64,000 nt of DNA from an uncultured Nitrospira sp. (GCA_902500995.1 CABVSR010000012.1:1-64000); one strand, 5' to 3'. Shown: positions 1 through 8,653, numbered from the stretch's first letter. Translations and numbers: made by a program. The notes: generated by a model not told the origin, from the sequence alone.

Positions 1-18
1 AGTTCGTTATTCGTGTAG
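1..18 (+). CDS. prs: C-terminal tail of probable ribose-phosphate pyrophosphokinase (partial)
   Basis: The first five codons read S-S-L-F-V and end in TAG at 16-18. An ending of this kind is common in bacterial PRPP synthetases, and prs directly precedes rplY-pth in many bacteria. Only five residues are visible, so the call rests mainly on gene order. The next gene starts 37 bases downstream behind a strong Shine-Dalgarno sequence. Confidence 0.4.
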   Translation, partial: SSLFV

Positions 19-55
19 GCCGTCCGCGTGGAGCGACAGGTCGAGGAGGAGTATC

Positions 56-823
56 ATGAAATTCGAGTTAACCGTGGAAAGCAGAGAAGGTGGGGGCAAG
101 GGCCCTGCGCGTCAACTTCGTCGGGCCGGTCGCGTTCCGGCAGTGCTCTATGGGCAGGGGGAATGTCTCCTGCTTTCCGTCAAGCCGGATGAGCTGGTGA
201 AGATTTTACGGTCCCAGGCCGGAACCACGGCGCTCATCTCCCTCACGATCAGCGGGGCGAAATCCAAGCCCAACCGCACCGCCCTGCTGCGGGACTTCCA
301 GGTGGACCCGATCGCCGGAAGCGTATTGCACGCGGATTTCTTCGAAGTCGCAATGGATAAGCCGATTCGCGTGAAGGTGCCGATCCATTTGACCGGCGGT
401 CAGCCGATCGGCCTGAAAGAAGGCGGTGTGCTCCATCAGGCCTTGCGCGAATTGCATGTCGAATGTCTGCCGTCGGTGTTGCCGGATTTCATCGCGGTCG
501 ATGCCTCGCAACTGCAGATCAATGAAGGGATCCATCTGAAAGATATTCCGAAGACGGAAGGCTTGCGCTTCCTGGATGATCCCGACCACATGGTCGTGAG
601 CGTGGCGGCCCCGATGACCGATGCCAAGCTGGAATCCTTGCTCGCTACCGGAGCGGCCGGGGCGGAAGGCGCGAAGGAACCGGAAGTGGCGGCCAAGGGA
701 AAAGCCGCGGCTGAAGGCGCGGCCGGCGCCGAAGCAGGTAAGACGGCTGATGCCAAGGCCGGGGCGGCGGCACCCAAGGCGGGAGCGGCTCCAGCCAAGA
801 AGGAACCAGAGAAGAAGAAATAG
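56..823 (+). CDS. rplY: 50S ribosomal protein L25 (general stress protein Ctc type)
   Basis: Long CTC-type L25, which binds 5S rRNA in the large ribosomal subunit. Residues 1-95 form the L25 N-domain (KGPARQLRRAGRVPAVLYG is diagnostic). Residues about 100-185 form the beta domain, with HADFFEV at the junction. From about residue 195 to 255 there is a low-complexity Ala/Lys/Glu/Gly tail, which makes the protein longer than the usual ~200 residues. The start is fixed by GAGGAGGAG five bases upstream of ATG. Its stop codon TAG shares its last base with the GTG start of pth, so the two are translationally coupled. Confidence 0.95.
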   Translation: MKFELTVESREGGGKGPARQLRRAGRVPAVLYGQGECLLLSVKPDELVKILRSQAGTTALISLTISGAKSKPNRTALLRDFQVDPIAGSVLHADFFEVAMDKPIRVKVPIHLTGGQPIGLKEGGVLHQALRELHVECLPSVLPDFIAVDASQLQINEGIHLKDIPKTEGLRFLDDPDHMVVSVAAPMTDAKLESLLATGAAGAEGAKEPEVAAKGKAAAEGAAGAEAGKTADAKAGAAAPKAGAAPAKKEPEKKK

Positions 824-1407
824 TGGCGTTGCGCCTTCTCGTTGGATTGGGCAATCCTGGAGCCGAGTACGCGGAGACGCGGCACAATATCGGCTGTTGG
901 GTGATCGAACGGGCGGCGGCGCGATGGTCGATACGTCTGACCAGGAAAGGCGCGGCCCAGCGAGGCTCGGGTCGCGCCGGTTCCAAATTGGTCGAGCTGG
1001 CTGAAACGCTCGACTGGATGAATCTTAGCGGTCCCCCCCTCAAAGGTCTCCTTCGCGAACTTGGTCTGACGCCCGAGTCCCTGGTGGTCGTGCACGATGA
1101 TCTGGACCTGGAGCCAGGTCGATTGCGGATCAGGCAGGACGGGGGCAGCGGCGGTCACAACGGTCTCAAGTCGATCATTGAAGCCCTGGGCACTCCCAAG
1201 TTTGTCCGCGTGAAGGTTGGTGTGGGGCGCCCGGCGCCGCGGCAGGACTCCGCCGACTATGTGCTGGAGCCTGTCACAGCCGAAGAGCGAGCCCTGTATG
1301 CCCCCTGCCTCGATCGGGCCGTCGATGCACTGGAGTTACTCGTCAATCGTGATGTCGCGACGGCGATGAACCAGTTCAACGTGCGGGAAAAAGCCGACGA
1401 CAAGTAA
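823..1407 (+). CDS. pth: Peptidyl-tRNA hydrolase
   Basis: Hydrolyses peptidyl-tRNA released from stalled ribosomes, recycling tRNA in the cytoplasm. The N-terminus LVGLGNPGAEYAETRHNIG contains the family signature with the catalytic His (HNIG). The DDLDLEPGRLRIRQDGGSGGHNGLKSI block is the second signature, with the catalytic Asp. At 194 residues it is the normal length. It starts with GTG inside the stop codon of rplY (1-base overlap), the standard rplY-pth arrangement. Confidence 0.97.
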   Translation: MALRLLVGLGNPGAEYAETRHNIGCWVIERAAARWSIRLTRKGAAQRGSGRAGSKLVELAETLDWMNLSGPPLKGLLRELGLTPESLVVVHDDLDLEPGRLRIRQDGGSGGHNGLKSIIEALGTPKFVRVKVGVGRPAPRQDSADYVLEPVTAEERALYAPCLDRAVDALELLVNRDVATAMNQFNVREKADDK

Positions 1408-1611
1408 TCGGTGTGAATGTCCTCCAGTTGTGTGAATCTCTCGTAGCCTTCCGGCGCTCGTTGTGCGATCTCCCTCCGGTCGCGATCTTCTTCCGGTTCC
1501 CTCCCTCAAGATGACTCCTGTGGCGAAGGCGATGTTCCGGGTACGTAAGCCGGCAGCAGTCAAGGAACTCCCTATGGTAAAGTGAATGATAGTGTCATCC
1601 CGGGAGACCTC

Positions 1612-2817
1612 ATGACGACTCCACTTCAATCGCCTCTCTCGCTTCCAGCGTTTGACCTGTCTGCTGAGCGCGGCTTTCTTCCTGCGACCGATCCGCTGGA
1701 CCGGCTTCCGGATGAGCCGATCATGAATCAGATCGCCACGCAGCTGCCGAAGTTGCTCACCGCCCGGCAATTCCGCCGGTGTATTCAGGACCGGCCGGAT
1801 ATTATGGGCGCGGTGGCCGACGATTGGGGACTGGATATATTCCGTTCCGCCATGCGCACCTTGTCCTTTGCCGGGCACGCGTATGTCTGGGAGGATCCTG
1901 ATCACCCTGCCACCACGTTGCCCGCCGGCATCGCGCTGCCTTGGCACCAGATTGCGCAACAGTTGGGGCGCCCTCCGGTCCTTTCTTACGCCTCCTATGC
2001 GCTGCACAACTGGCGCCGGCTCGATCCGCAGAAGCCGATTGCACTGGGCAATATCCTACTGCTGCAGAACTTCCTCGGCGGGCTCGATGAAGAATGGTTT
2101 GTCCTGATCCATGTCGATATCGAAGCGAAGGCGGGGCCGGGGTTGCAAGGGTTGGTGGACGCACAGAATGCCGCGCTGGAGGATGAGCCGGAGACCGTGC
2201 TGGCCGGGTTGCAGGCGCTCGCAGCCGCCCAAGAGGCCATGCGCGAAACGCTCCTTCGTATGCCGGAACGATGCGATCCGTACATCTATTACAACCGGGT
2301 ACGGCCCTACATCCACGGATGGAAAAATAGTCCGGCTTTGCCACAGGGACTCATCTATGAAGGGATTGCGGACTACGCCGGACGGCCGCAACAATTCCGC
2401 GGAGAAACCGGCTCGCAAAGTTCAATTGTGCCGTCTTTGGATGCAGGCCTCGGCGTGCTCCATGCCGACGATCCGCTGACGCAATATCTGGTCGAGATGC
2501 GCGACTATATGCCGCCGCGCCACCGGGCCTTTCTGTCCGCCCTGGAGGCGCGTGTCGATGCTCAACAGCGCCCGCTGCTCTATGGATATGTCCGGGATCG
2601 ACAGGCGACGAATCAGCGATTATGGAAGGCGTTCTGCGCCTGCGTGGACTTGCTGGCCCAATTCCGGGACATCCATGTCGGGTACGCCGAGCGCTACATT
2701 TTCCGCCAACATCAGTCGCATGCGAGTAATCCCACCGCGGTAGGCACAGGGGGGACGCCGTTCATGCCGTATCTCACCAAACACCTCGAGGAAACCAAGC
2801 GCCTTGTGCAGGGCTGA
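1612..2817 (+). CDS. Indoleamine 2,3-dioxygenase-like heme protein
   Basis: Belongs to the IDO superfamily, heme enzymes that open the indole ring of L-tryptophan to N-formylkynurenine. Visible hallmarks are VRPYIHGW, PQGLIYEG, the RGETGSQSS block, YLVEMRDYMPPRHR, FRDIHVGYAERYI (the His is the expected proximal heme ligand) and C-terminal GTGGTPFM. At about 401 residues it matches IDO1 length. The ATG at 1612 has GGGAGA six bases upstream; a GTG at 1582 is possible but has no ribosome-binding site. It stands alone, with no kynureninase or kynurenine formamidase gene beside it, so tryptophan catabolism is not shown by context. The substrate could be another indole. Confidence 0.85.
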   Translation: MTTPLQSPLSLPAFDLSAERGFLPATDPLDRLPDEPIMNQIATQLPKLLTARQFRRCIQDRPDIMGAVADDWGLDIFRSAMRTLSFAGHAYVWEDPDHPATTLPAGIALPWHQIAQQLGRPPVLSYASYALHNWRRLDPQKPIALGNILLLQNFLGGLDEEWFVLIHVDIEAKAGPGLQGLVDAQNAALEDEPETVLAGLQALAAAQEAMRETLLRMPERCDPYIYYNRVRPYIHGWKNSPALPQGLIYEGIADYAGRPQQFRGETGSQSSIVPSLDAGLGVLHADDPLTQYLVEMRDYMPPRHRAFLSALEARVDAQQRPLLYGYVRDRQATNQRLWKAFCACVDLLAQFRDIHVGYAERYIFRQHQSHASNPTAVGTGGTPFMPYLTKHLEETKRLVQG

Positions 2818-2904
2818 CGGCGCAAGTGCAGTGCCCTCTCCGTTTCCCCCTGGAATAATGGCACCAGACTCCGTACACTGCCGCCGTCTCGATGTGAATC
2901 ACGT

Positions 2905-3117
2905 ATGCGTAAACCAGGCGAACCCATCTATTTACGGATACATCTTCTCGCCCTGGCGTTGGTACTTATCGCCACGGTGGCCTTGCCTCGGGTCGCCGAG
3001 TTCTTTCTCGGCCCTTTGAGTTTCGGCACCCGTGCGTTGGCAGGAATAGGGATTGCCGTGGCCGGCGGGTTTGTGCTGTACCGGATGTATAATCCCTCAG
3101 CCCGGAACGAGCCCTAG
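2905..3117 (+). CDS. Small two-helix membrane protein, unknown function
   Basis: Seventy residues with two hydrophobic helices, about residues 11-31 (IHLLALALVLIATVALPRVAEF) and 42-61 (ALAGIGIAVAGGFVLYRMY), joined by a short turn, with a charged C-terminus. No enzyme motif is present and I do not recognise a family. No clear Shine-Dalgarno sequence precedes the ATG. It follows the IDO-like gene by 87 bases and may share its transcript. Confidence 0.6.
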   Translation: MRKPGEPIYLRIHLLALALVLIATVALPRVAEFFLGPLSFGTRALAGIGIAVAGGFVLYRMYNPSARNEP

Positions 3118-3305
3118 TTACCGGGAGGGATGCCTTACTTGTACGAGTGTCGCTGACCCGCCTGTCTGGTTCTGTTGCCTTCATCATTTTTCTGCATTTG
3201 CCACTCACCATCTCTTATGGTCATTCGACATCGCTGAAGCAAATCGGGCAAAGTTGTCCAGTCTACGGCGCCGACCGCCTGTTATGATCATGGTAAGCCT
3301 CGCCC

Positions 3306-3959
3306 ATGGAGTATTTCGCCATGGCCTGGATGCTATTGAGTCGCAGCGGGCTCGCAGTAGTCGTATTCGTGATCGTGTTTCTCCTCACTCCTGCCGGGAC
3401 CAGGGCTGAATGGTATGCGGCGGCCCAACTCGGCGTGAACTTCGCCGATCCTATCCGGAACGTGCGCGGAAGCGGTTCCCTTGCCGGGTTGGACGCGCCT
3501 AATTTCAATCTCACAACCAGTCCGGCGTTCGGCGGCAAAGTCGGCCTCTTCCCCAATCATGGGATGCTGGGGCTGGAACTGGACGTGTCGCACAGTACGC
3601 CGCACATCAAGAATCTCGACGATGTGCCGGGCATTCATCTCGCGGTCATCAACATTGGTCCGAGCGTGGTCCTGCGCTATCCGGGTCTAACGTGGCAACC
3701 CTATATCGGGGGCGGGCCGGCCGTGCTGGTGGCTCGTCTCAGCCGATCTTCAACGACGGAGAGCGATACGCAGGTCTCGATCGGCGCCAATGTGCTGGTT
3801 GGCATCCGGGCGTTCGTGACGCCCAAGGTGGCGCTGTTTACCGAATATAAATATACGGATTCAACGTTTCGCTTCGGCGGCGCCTTCGGGCCGGTGGGTG
3901 GATTTGACGGGACCTATCGAGCCCATCAGCTGTTCATGGGCCTGTCCTATCACTTTTAA
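3306..3959 (+). CDS. Outer-membrane beta-barrel protein (opacity-porin/OmpA-barrel-like)
   Basis: A signal peptide (hydrophobic VVVFVIVFLLTPAG, cleavage near TRA-EW) is followed by about 175 residues of alternating hydrophobic/polar strands with Gly/Tyr turns, typical of an eight-stranded barrel. The chain ends in FMGLSYHF, with a terminal Phe as expected for a BAM-recognised outer-membrane protein. YIGGGPAVLVA and FTEYKYTDSTFRFGG resemble the repeating strands of OmpW/Opa-like families. Function is unknown. The lipoprotein gene starts ten bases after its stop. Confidence 0.8.
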   Translation: MEYFAMAWMLLSRSGLAVVVFVIVFLLTPAGTRAEWYAAAQLGVNFADPIRNVRGSGSLAGLDAPNFNLTTSPAFGGKVGLFPNHGMLGLELDVSHSTPHIKNLDDVPGIHLAVINIGPSVVLRYPGLTWQPYIGGGPAVLVARLSRSSTTESDTQVSIGANVLVGIRAFVTPKVALFTEYKYTDSTFRFGGAFGPVGGFDGTYRAHQLFMGLSYHF

Positions 3960-3969
3960 GAGGGGAGCC

Positions 3970-4329
3970 ATGACGCGAGTATTCGTCTGGTGCTGTATGG
4001 CGGGCATCTTATTTTTCTTGCCGGGCTGCGCCCAGTCGGTCCATCAAACGCAGCGGCTCGCTCAGAGCGATTTCCTGCTCGATCCCGGTTACGCGGGGGC
4101 GCAAAATTATTCCTACTGGCCTGGTCCTGGGTACGGATATGGGATCGGATACGGGGCCGGATATTGGGGGGCACCGTTCGGCTACTATGGCAGACCGTAC
4201 GGCCCGCTGGGATTCGGCTGGTACGGAGGGTATGGGGGCTTCGGTGCGGCGCACCCGCCGTCGAGCATGCCGGGAGCACGTCCGTCACCGCCGCCTCACG
4301 CGCCTCCGCAATTCAGGAAACGGTACTGA
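3970..4329 (+). CDS. Gly/Tyr-rich putative lipoprotein
   Basis: ATG at 3970 follows GAGGGGA. The N-terminus has a hydrophobic segment ending in the lipobox LPGC (Cys about residue 19), so it is probably lipid-anchored. The mature part is dominated by GY, GF and YGG dipeptides (about residues 48-95) and then Pro-rich sequence ending in a basic tip (FRKRY). Such low-complexity Gly/Tyr segments are often surface-exposed, but no function can be assigned. Only 10 bases separate it from the barrel gene, suggesting a shared envelope transcript. Confidence 0.72.
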   Translation: MTRVFVWCCMAGILFFLPGCAQSVHQTQRLAQSDFLLDPGYAGAQNYSYWPGPGYGYGIGYGAGYWGAPFGYYGRPYGPLGFGWYGGYGGFGAAHPPSSMPGARPSPPPHAPPQFRKRY

Positions 4330-4450
4330 GAGCGCCTCGCCAGATATTGCCAGGTCTCTTCAGTCTCCTCCGGCCTGCGAGACAACGCCCTATGCATGGA
4401 GATGGACCCGTCGCGCGCGTGGCTGAGATGCTGTCGGCGGAGCGATATGG

Positions 4451-4480
4451 TTGACAGGTTCCAAAATCCTATGATAGCTT
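4451..4480 (+). promoter_or_regulatory. Probable sigma-70 promoter of the rpsF-ssb-rpsR operon
   Basis: A perfect -35 box TTGACA (4451-4456) lies about 110 bases before rpsF. With an 18-base spacer the -10 would be TAGCTT (4475-4480). A better-looking TATGAT (4470-4475) sits only 13 bases away. The -35 is convincing; the exact -10 is not. Confidence 0.5.
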
Positions 4481-4561
4481 GCACGGCTCATGTCGGCTGG
4501 TCCGGCATGCCTACACCTCGCTCCCGTCTGCGACGGGGGCCACTGTCCAGGAGGAATCTGC

Positions 4562-4930
4562 ATGGAGCTCTACGAGTCCCTGTTCATTATTCGTCCGACT
4601 TTAAGCGACGAAGAAACGACGGCGCTGATTGAAAAAATGAAGGGCACCGTCACAAAGAACGGCGCCACCCTCATGCGGGCCGAAAATTGGGGCCGCAAGA
4701 AGCTTGCGTATGAAATCAAGCGCGAGCGTAAGGGCACGTACGTCTATTTCTATTTCCAGGGTCCCGGTACGACGATTGCCGACCTGGAGCGCGCGTATCG
4801 GCTGGAAGATTCGATCATCAAGTTCCTCACCGTGAAGCTGGAGCAGGAACCCGCTCCGCCCAGAGGCGCCCCCGTGGTAGCACCAGCCGCACCAGCAGCG
4901 CAAGGAGCTACCGTTGGCGGGGTTCAATAA
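4562..4930 (+). CDS. rpsF: 30S ribosomal protein S6
   Basis: Binds S18 and 16S rRNA in the small-subunit platform. The N-terminus MELYESLFIIRPTL and the core GRKKLAYEIKRERKGTYVYFYFQGPG are characteristic, followed by LERAYRLEDSIIKFLTVKLE. ATG at 4562 is chosen because AGGAGGA lies seven bases upstream; an in-frame start 72 bases earlier would add 24 residues foreign to the family. A Pro/Ala tail follows residue about 100. The 3' end overlaps ssb by 17 bases. Confidence 0.96.
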   Translation: MELYESLFIIRPTLSDEETTALIEKMKGTVTKNGATLMRAENWGRKKLAYEIKRERKGTYVYFYFQGPGTTIADLERAYRLEDSIIKFLTVKLEQEPAPPRGAPVVAPAAPAAQGATVGGVQ

Positions 4931-5309
4931 AGTCATTCTGGTCGGAAATCTGACCCGCAATCCGGAGCTGCGGTATACGCCCAGCGGGACGCCGGTCGCC
5001 AGCTTCGGGTTGGCGACGAGCCGGCGCTTCAAGCAGGGCGATGAGCTCAAAGAAGAAGTGTGCTTCATCGACATCGTGGTGTTCGGGAAGCAAGCGGAAC
5101 ATTGCGGCCAGTACTTGAGCAAAGGCAACGGCGTGATCATCGACGGGCGTCTTCAGCAGCGTCGGTGGGAGACGGAAGACGGCCAGAAACGTAGCAAACA
5201 CGAAGTCGTCGCCCAAGGCGTGACGTTCTTGCCCAAACGCGGCGAGGCCGGGCATGAGGGCGGCGGCTTGCATGAAGAACCACCTTCATACGAAGACGAA
5301 CAGATGTAG
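4914..5309 (+). CDS. ssb: Single-stranded DNA-binding protein
   Basis: OB-fold SSB (residues about 2-110) with the signatures FNKVILVGNLTRNPELRYTPSG, FIDIVVFGKQAE, KGNGVIIDGRLQQRRWE. It starts with TTG at 4914, inside the end of rpsF, with AAGGAG just upstream. At 131 residues it is short, with little linker. The C-terminus is SYEDEQM rather than the canonical acidic tip ending in Pro-Phe that recruits repair partners. The rpsF-ssb-rpsR order is the conserved bacterial arrangement. Confidence 0.95.
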   Translation: MAGFNKVILVGNLTRNPELRYTPSGTPVASFGLATSRRFKQGDELKEEVCFIDIVVFGKQAEHCGQYLSKGNGVIIDGRLQQRRWETEDGQKRSKHEVVAQGVTFLPKRGEAGHEGGGLHEEPPSYEDEQM

Positions 5310-5324
5310 GAGACGGAGGCGATC

Positions 5325-5582
5325 ATGGAACGAGGAGATCGTGGAAACAGCGGCGGGGGCGGCGGCCGGTTCTTTCAGCGCCGGAAGCCATGCCGGTTTT
5401 GCGTCGACAAAGCCCCGATTGATTTCAAGGACATCGGCCTATTGCGGAATTTTCTCACCGAGCGAGGACGGATCGTTCCCCGCCGTATTTCAGGCAATTG
5501 CTTGCAGCATCAACGCGTGTTGACGGTTGCCGTAAAGCGCGCCCGCCAGATTGCGTTGGTGAGCTTCGCGGAAGAGCGATAG
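5325..5582 (+). CDS. rpsR: 30S ribosomal protein S18
   Basis: Partner of S6 on the small subunit. [34 protein letters not shown] and [17 protein letters not shown] are diagnostic. A Gly-rich N-terminus (residues 8-14) is somewhat unusual. ATG at 5325 follows GGAGG. rplI, which often follows, is absent here; a DUF177 gene and rpmF come next. Confidence 0.96.
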   Translation: MERGDRGNSGGGGGRFFQRRKPCRFCVDKAPIDFKDIGLLRNFLTERGRIVPRRISGNCLQHQRVLTVAVKRARQIALVSFAEER

Positions 5583-5597
5583 GGCGGGGGATAGGTT

Positions 5598-6272
5598 TTG
5601 GTGAGTGTTCTATCACGTGGCCGCGCTGCCTGTTTCCTCTTCGATCCGGAGACGGCTCGCTTCCCTCCGACGATGCCTATGGAAATGCTCAATCCAGCGA
5701 TTGTCGATATCGGCCCGGAAGGCCTGTCCCTGCCCTGCACGGCGTCCGGGCCTCAACTGGGTTTAGAGGAGCCCGAAGACAAGTTCGACGGCCCGCTGGC
5801 GATCCAGCTTGAGCTTTCGCAGCAAGAGGGACGGATTTCGGTGGCCGGTACATTGGAGGGGACCGCGATTCGCCAATGTGTCCGTTGCCTCGCGGACTAT
5901 ACCGAACCGCTCATGGTCTCCGTCTATGCGGAATATCTTCCCCAGGCGGGCATGGCGGCCAAATCGACCTCGGCGGAGCAGGGGCGACGCAGTTCGAGAC
6001 GCGACTCGCAGCCGGTTGAACCTGAGGAAGAAGCGGACGAAGAGGATGAGTTGTACTGGTATCAAGGCGATCACCTTGATCTGGTCCCGATGTTGCGCGA
6101 GCAGGTGATTCTAGCCGCGCCGATGCAGCCGATCTGTCGCGAGTCGTGCCTGGGGCTCTGTCCCCAGTGCGGGCAGAATCTCAACGAACGCCCATGTGGC
6201 TGTCCGCCGGCGCAGCCGCCGAGTCCGTTTCGTGTGCTCCGAGGGCGCGGGGACAAAGGTGGAAACGCATAG
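5598..6272 (+). CDS. DUF177/YceD family protein (23S rRNA accumulation factor family)
   Basis: DUF177 proteins usually sit directly before rpmF, as here, and are linked to 23S rRNA accumulation/large-subunit biogenesis in several organisms. The core has the Cys motif AIRQCVRCL (about residue 98) and a second Cys group at the C-terminus (ESCLGLCPQCGQNLNERPC), which may bind zinc. An acidic stretch (EEEADEEDEL) separates them. The start is uncertain: a TTG at 5598 has a G-rich upstream region, while ATG codons at 5673 and 5679 fit the family length better. The function rests on the family and on context. Confidence 0.82.
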   Translation: MVSVLSRGRAACFLFDPETARFPPTMPMEMLNPAIVDIGPEGLSLPCTASGPQLGLEEPEDKFDGPLAIQLELSQQEGRISVAGTLEGTAIRQCVRCLADYTEPLMVSVYAEYLPQAGMAAKSTSAEQGRRSSRRDSQPVEPEEEADEEDELYWYQGDHLDLVPMLREQVILAAPMQPICRESCLGLCPQCGQNLNERPCGCPPAQPPSPFRVLRGRGDKGGNA

Positions 6273-6310
6273 TCTGTTAACCGGGCCATGTGCCCGTTGA
6301 AGGAGTCGTC

Positions 6311-6496
6311 ATGGCAAATCCAAAACACAAACATTCACGATCCCGGCGAGATATGCGCCGCACGGCTAAAACCAGGCTGGTGCCTCCAGGATTTTCCCTC
6401 TGCCCGCAGTGCCACGAATTGAAGCTGCCGCACTATACCTGTATGAACTGCGGAACCTACAAAGGCAAGGCGGTCATCGTCGTCGAGGAATCCTAG
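6311..6496 (+). CDS. rpmF: 50S ribosomal protein L32
   Basis: Sixty-one residues starting [18 protein letters not shown], with a zinc-ribbon CPQC(14)CMNC, so this is the zinc-binding (C+) form. ATG at 6311 follows GAAGGAG; an upstream in-frame start would add seven non-conserved residues. It lies between the DUF177 gene and plsX, the usual link between ribosome and lipid operons. Confidence 0.96.
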   Translation: MANPKHKHSRSRRDMRRTAKTRLVPPGFSLCPQCHELKLPHYTCMNCGTYKGKAVIVVEES

Positions 6497-6647
6497 TCAC
6501 GTTTTATTTTTTCAACGTGATTCGGGTACAATTGCCCACCGTGATGACGATCCGACGCGATGTCATGCGTGAGGCCGTTCAGGTCCCAGCCGGCAAGGCA
6601 TCTCTACACGATTCTTCACATCTCTATCCGTGGACCGCTAACCGCAC

Positions 6648-7679
6648 ATGAAGATTGCCGTCGATGCGATGGGCGGAGACCACGGACCGGCCCCGGTCAT
6701 TGAAGGCGCGATGCAAGCCGCGCAGGAATTGGGCGTCGGTATCATTCTGGTCGGCAAGGAAGACGAGCTGACTGCCGCCTGCCGAAAACTCAACTGCAAC
6801 GATACGCGGATCACCATCCGGCACGCGCCCCAAGTGGTGGAGATGCACGAGTCGCCCGCGGCCGTAGCCCGGAAAAAGCGGGATTCCTCCATCTGGGTGG
6901 CAACGGAACTCGTCAAATCCGGAGAAGCCGATGCCGTCGTCAGCCCCGGCAATACCGGGGCGAGCATGGTGGCTTCGTTCTTCGTGTTGGGGTTGATCAA
7001 GGGGGTCGAGCGACCGGCGATTGCCACGATGTTACCGACGCTGACCGGCAGCGCGGTGATGCTCGATGTGGGAGCCAACGTCGATTGTTCCGCCCAGCAT
7101 CTTGAACAGTTCGCCTTGATGGGCAATGAATTCGCCCGACATGTCTATACCAAGCCCAATCCGCGGGTGGGCCTCTTGAGCATCGGCGAGGAAGACAGCA
7201 AAGGCAACGAAGTCACCAAGGAAGCGTTCAAGCTGTTGAAGGCAAGCCCGCTGAATTTTATCGGCAACATCGAGGGGCGCGACGTCTACAGCGGCAGTGC
7301 GGATGTGGTGGTCTGCGACGGGTTTATCGGCAACGTGGCGCTCAAGATCTCGGAAGGGGTCGCAGACGTCATCAAGAAGTTGCTGATGAAGGAACTCTCC
7401 GGTTCATGGCTCGGCCGCCTGGCCTACCCCTTGATTGCCAAGCCGTTGCTGAACTTGAAGCGGAAAATCGACTATGCGGAATTCGGCGGCGCGCCGCTGC
7501 TGGGAGTGAACGGAACCACGATGATCTGCCATGGCCGCTCGTCGGCCAAGGCGATCAAGAATGCCATCCGCCGAGCGAAGGGCCTTGCCGAAACTCGGTT
7601 GGACGAACTGATTCAGCGCGACATCGAGGAGAGCCTGCGGCGGCATCAGGATGAGCGGCTGGAGGGAAAGCAAGCGTGA
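6648..7679 (+). CDS. plsX: Phosphate acyltransferase PlsX
   Basis: Makes acyl-phosphate from acyl-ACP for the PlsY step of phospholipid synthesis; peripheral membrane enzyme. MKIAVDAMGGDHGP at the start, VSPGNTGASMVAS, VGLLSIGEEDSKGN, DVVVCDGFIGNVALK and EFGGAPLLGVNG are family blocks. At 343 residues it is of normal length. No Shine-Dalgarno sequence is obvious before the ATG. fabH begins at the last bases of this gene (4-base overlap). Confidence 0.97.
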   Translation: MKIAVDAMGGDHGPAPVIEGAMQAAQELGVGIILVGKEDELTAACRKLNCNDTRITIRHAPQVVEMHESPAAVARKKRDSSIWVATELVKSGEADAVVSPGNTGASMVASFFVLGLIKGVERPAIATMLPTLTGSAVMLDVGANVDCSAQHLEQFALMGNEFARHVYTKPNPRVGLLSIGEEDSKGNEVTKEAFKLLKASPLNFIGNIEGRDVYSGSADVVVCDGFIGNVALKISEGVADVIKKLLMKELSGSWLGRLAYPLIAKPLLNLKRKIDYAEFGGAPLLGVNGTTMICHGRSSAKAIKNAIRRAKGLAETRLDELIQRDIEESLRRHQDERLEGKQA

Positions 7680-8653
7680 GACGGGCGCGGATCACAGGAA
7701 CCGGGTCGTACGCCCCCGAACGGGTGATGACCAATGGTGATCTGGAGCAACTGGTCGCGACCTCCGATGAATGGATTCGCGAGCGCACAGGGATCCGGGA
7801 ACGGCGCATCGCGGCGCAAGGGCAGGCCTGTTCAGACTTGGGCCTGATCGCCGCGGAACGAGCGCTCAAAGCCGCCGGCCTGTCGGGTAGCGATCTGGAT
7901 TTGATTCTGCTGGCGACGTGCACGGGGGACATGCCCTTGCCGTCGACCGCCTGCCTCCTCCAACATCGTCTGGGAGCGACGCGGGCCGCGGCCTGCGACA
8001 TCGCTGCTGCGTGCTGCGGGTTTGTGTATGCGCTCGGCGTCGCCGATGCCTATGTGCGAACCGGGATGCGGCATGTCCTGGTCGTGGGGTCGGAGGTGAT
8101 GTCCACGATAACGGATTGGACGGATCGCAACACGTGCATTTTGTTCGGGGATGGTGCCGGCGCAGCGGTAGTGAGTGCCGACGAGGGTGACCGTGGAATT
8201 CTCTCCACTCATTTGCATTCGGATGGCAGCCTGTCCGATCTGATCGTGGTGCCCGGCGGTGGGACGCGGATTCCGCCTTCCGAAGCGATGGTGGGCGAAC
8301 GATCGCAGTATATCAAGATGAAAGGCAATGAAACGTTCAAGGTGGCGGTTCGGACCCTGGAGGACGTGGCGCGTGAAACACTCGCGGCGCATCAGCTATC
8401 GGTCGGTGACCTCGATCTGTATATTCCTCACCAGGCGAACCTGCGCATCATCAAAGCGGTGGCCGATCGTCTCGGTCTGCCGCTGGACAAAGTCGTCTTG
8501 AATATGGATCGGTACGGCAACACCTCCGCGGCTTCGATCCCGATCGCCTTGGACGAAGCCGTTCGAGAGGGCCGAGTGAAGGACGGACACTTGGTGATGT
8601 TCGGCGCGTTCGGCGCAGGGTTGACCTGGGCGTCGGCGCTGATGCGCTGGTGA
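7676..8653 (+). CDS. fabH: 3-oxoacyl-[acyl-carrier-protein] synthase III
   Basis: Condenses acetyl-CoA with malonyl-ACP to start fatty-acid synthesis. The catalytic Cys is in DIAAACCGFVYAL (about residue 112), the His in YIPHQANLRI (about 251) and the Asn in RYGNTSAASIPIAL (about 281). The N-terminal TSDEWIRERTGIRERRI is typical. It starts with GTG overlapping the plsX stop, so the two are coupled. Confidence 0.97.
   Translation: MRRARITGTGSYAPERVMTNGDLEQLVATSDEWIRERTGIRERRIAAQGQACSDLGLIAAERALKAAGLSGSDLDLILLATCTGDMPLPSTACLLQHRLGATRAAACDIAAACCGFVYALGVADAYVRTGMRHVLVVGSEVMSTITDWTDRNTCILFGDGAGAAVVSADEGDRGILSTHLHSDGSLSDLIVVPGGGTRIPPSEAMVGERSQYIKMKGNETFKVAVRTLEDVARETLAAHQLSVGDLDLYIPHQANLRIIKAVADRLGLPLDKVVLNMDRYGNTSAASIPIALDEAVREGRVKDGHLVMFGAFGAGLTWASALMRW

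Noticed and set aside
3898-3969. Upstream in-frame start for the lipoprotein gene
   Set aside because: It would overlap the barrel gene by about 60 bases and place 24 residues before the signal peptide; ATG 3970 has its own ribosome-binding site.
6497-6520. Seven-base inverted repeat with a T-rich loop after rpmF
   Set aside because: The T-run is in the loop, not after the stem, and the operon continues into plsX; it does not look like a terminator.
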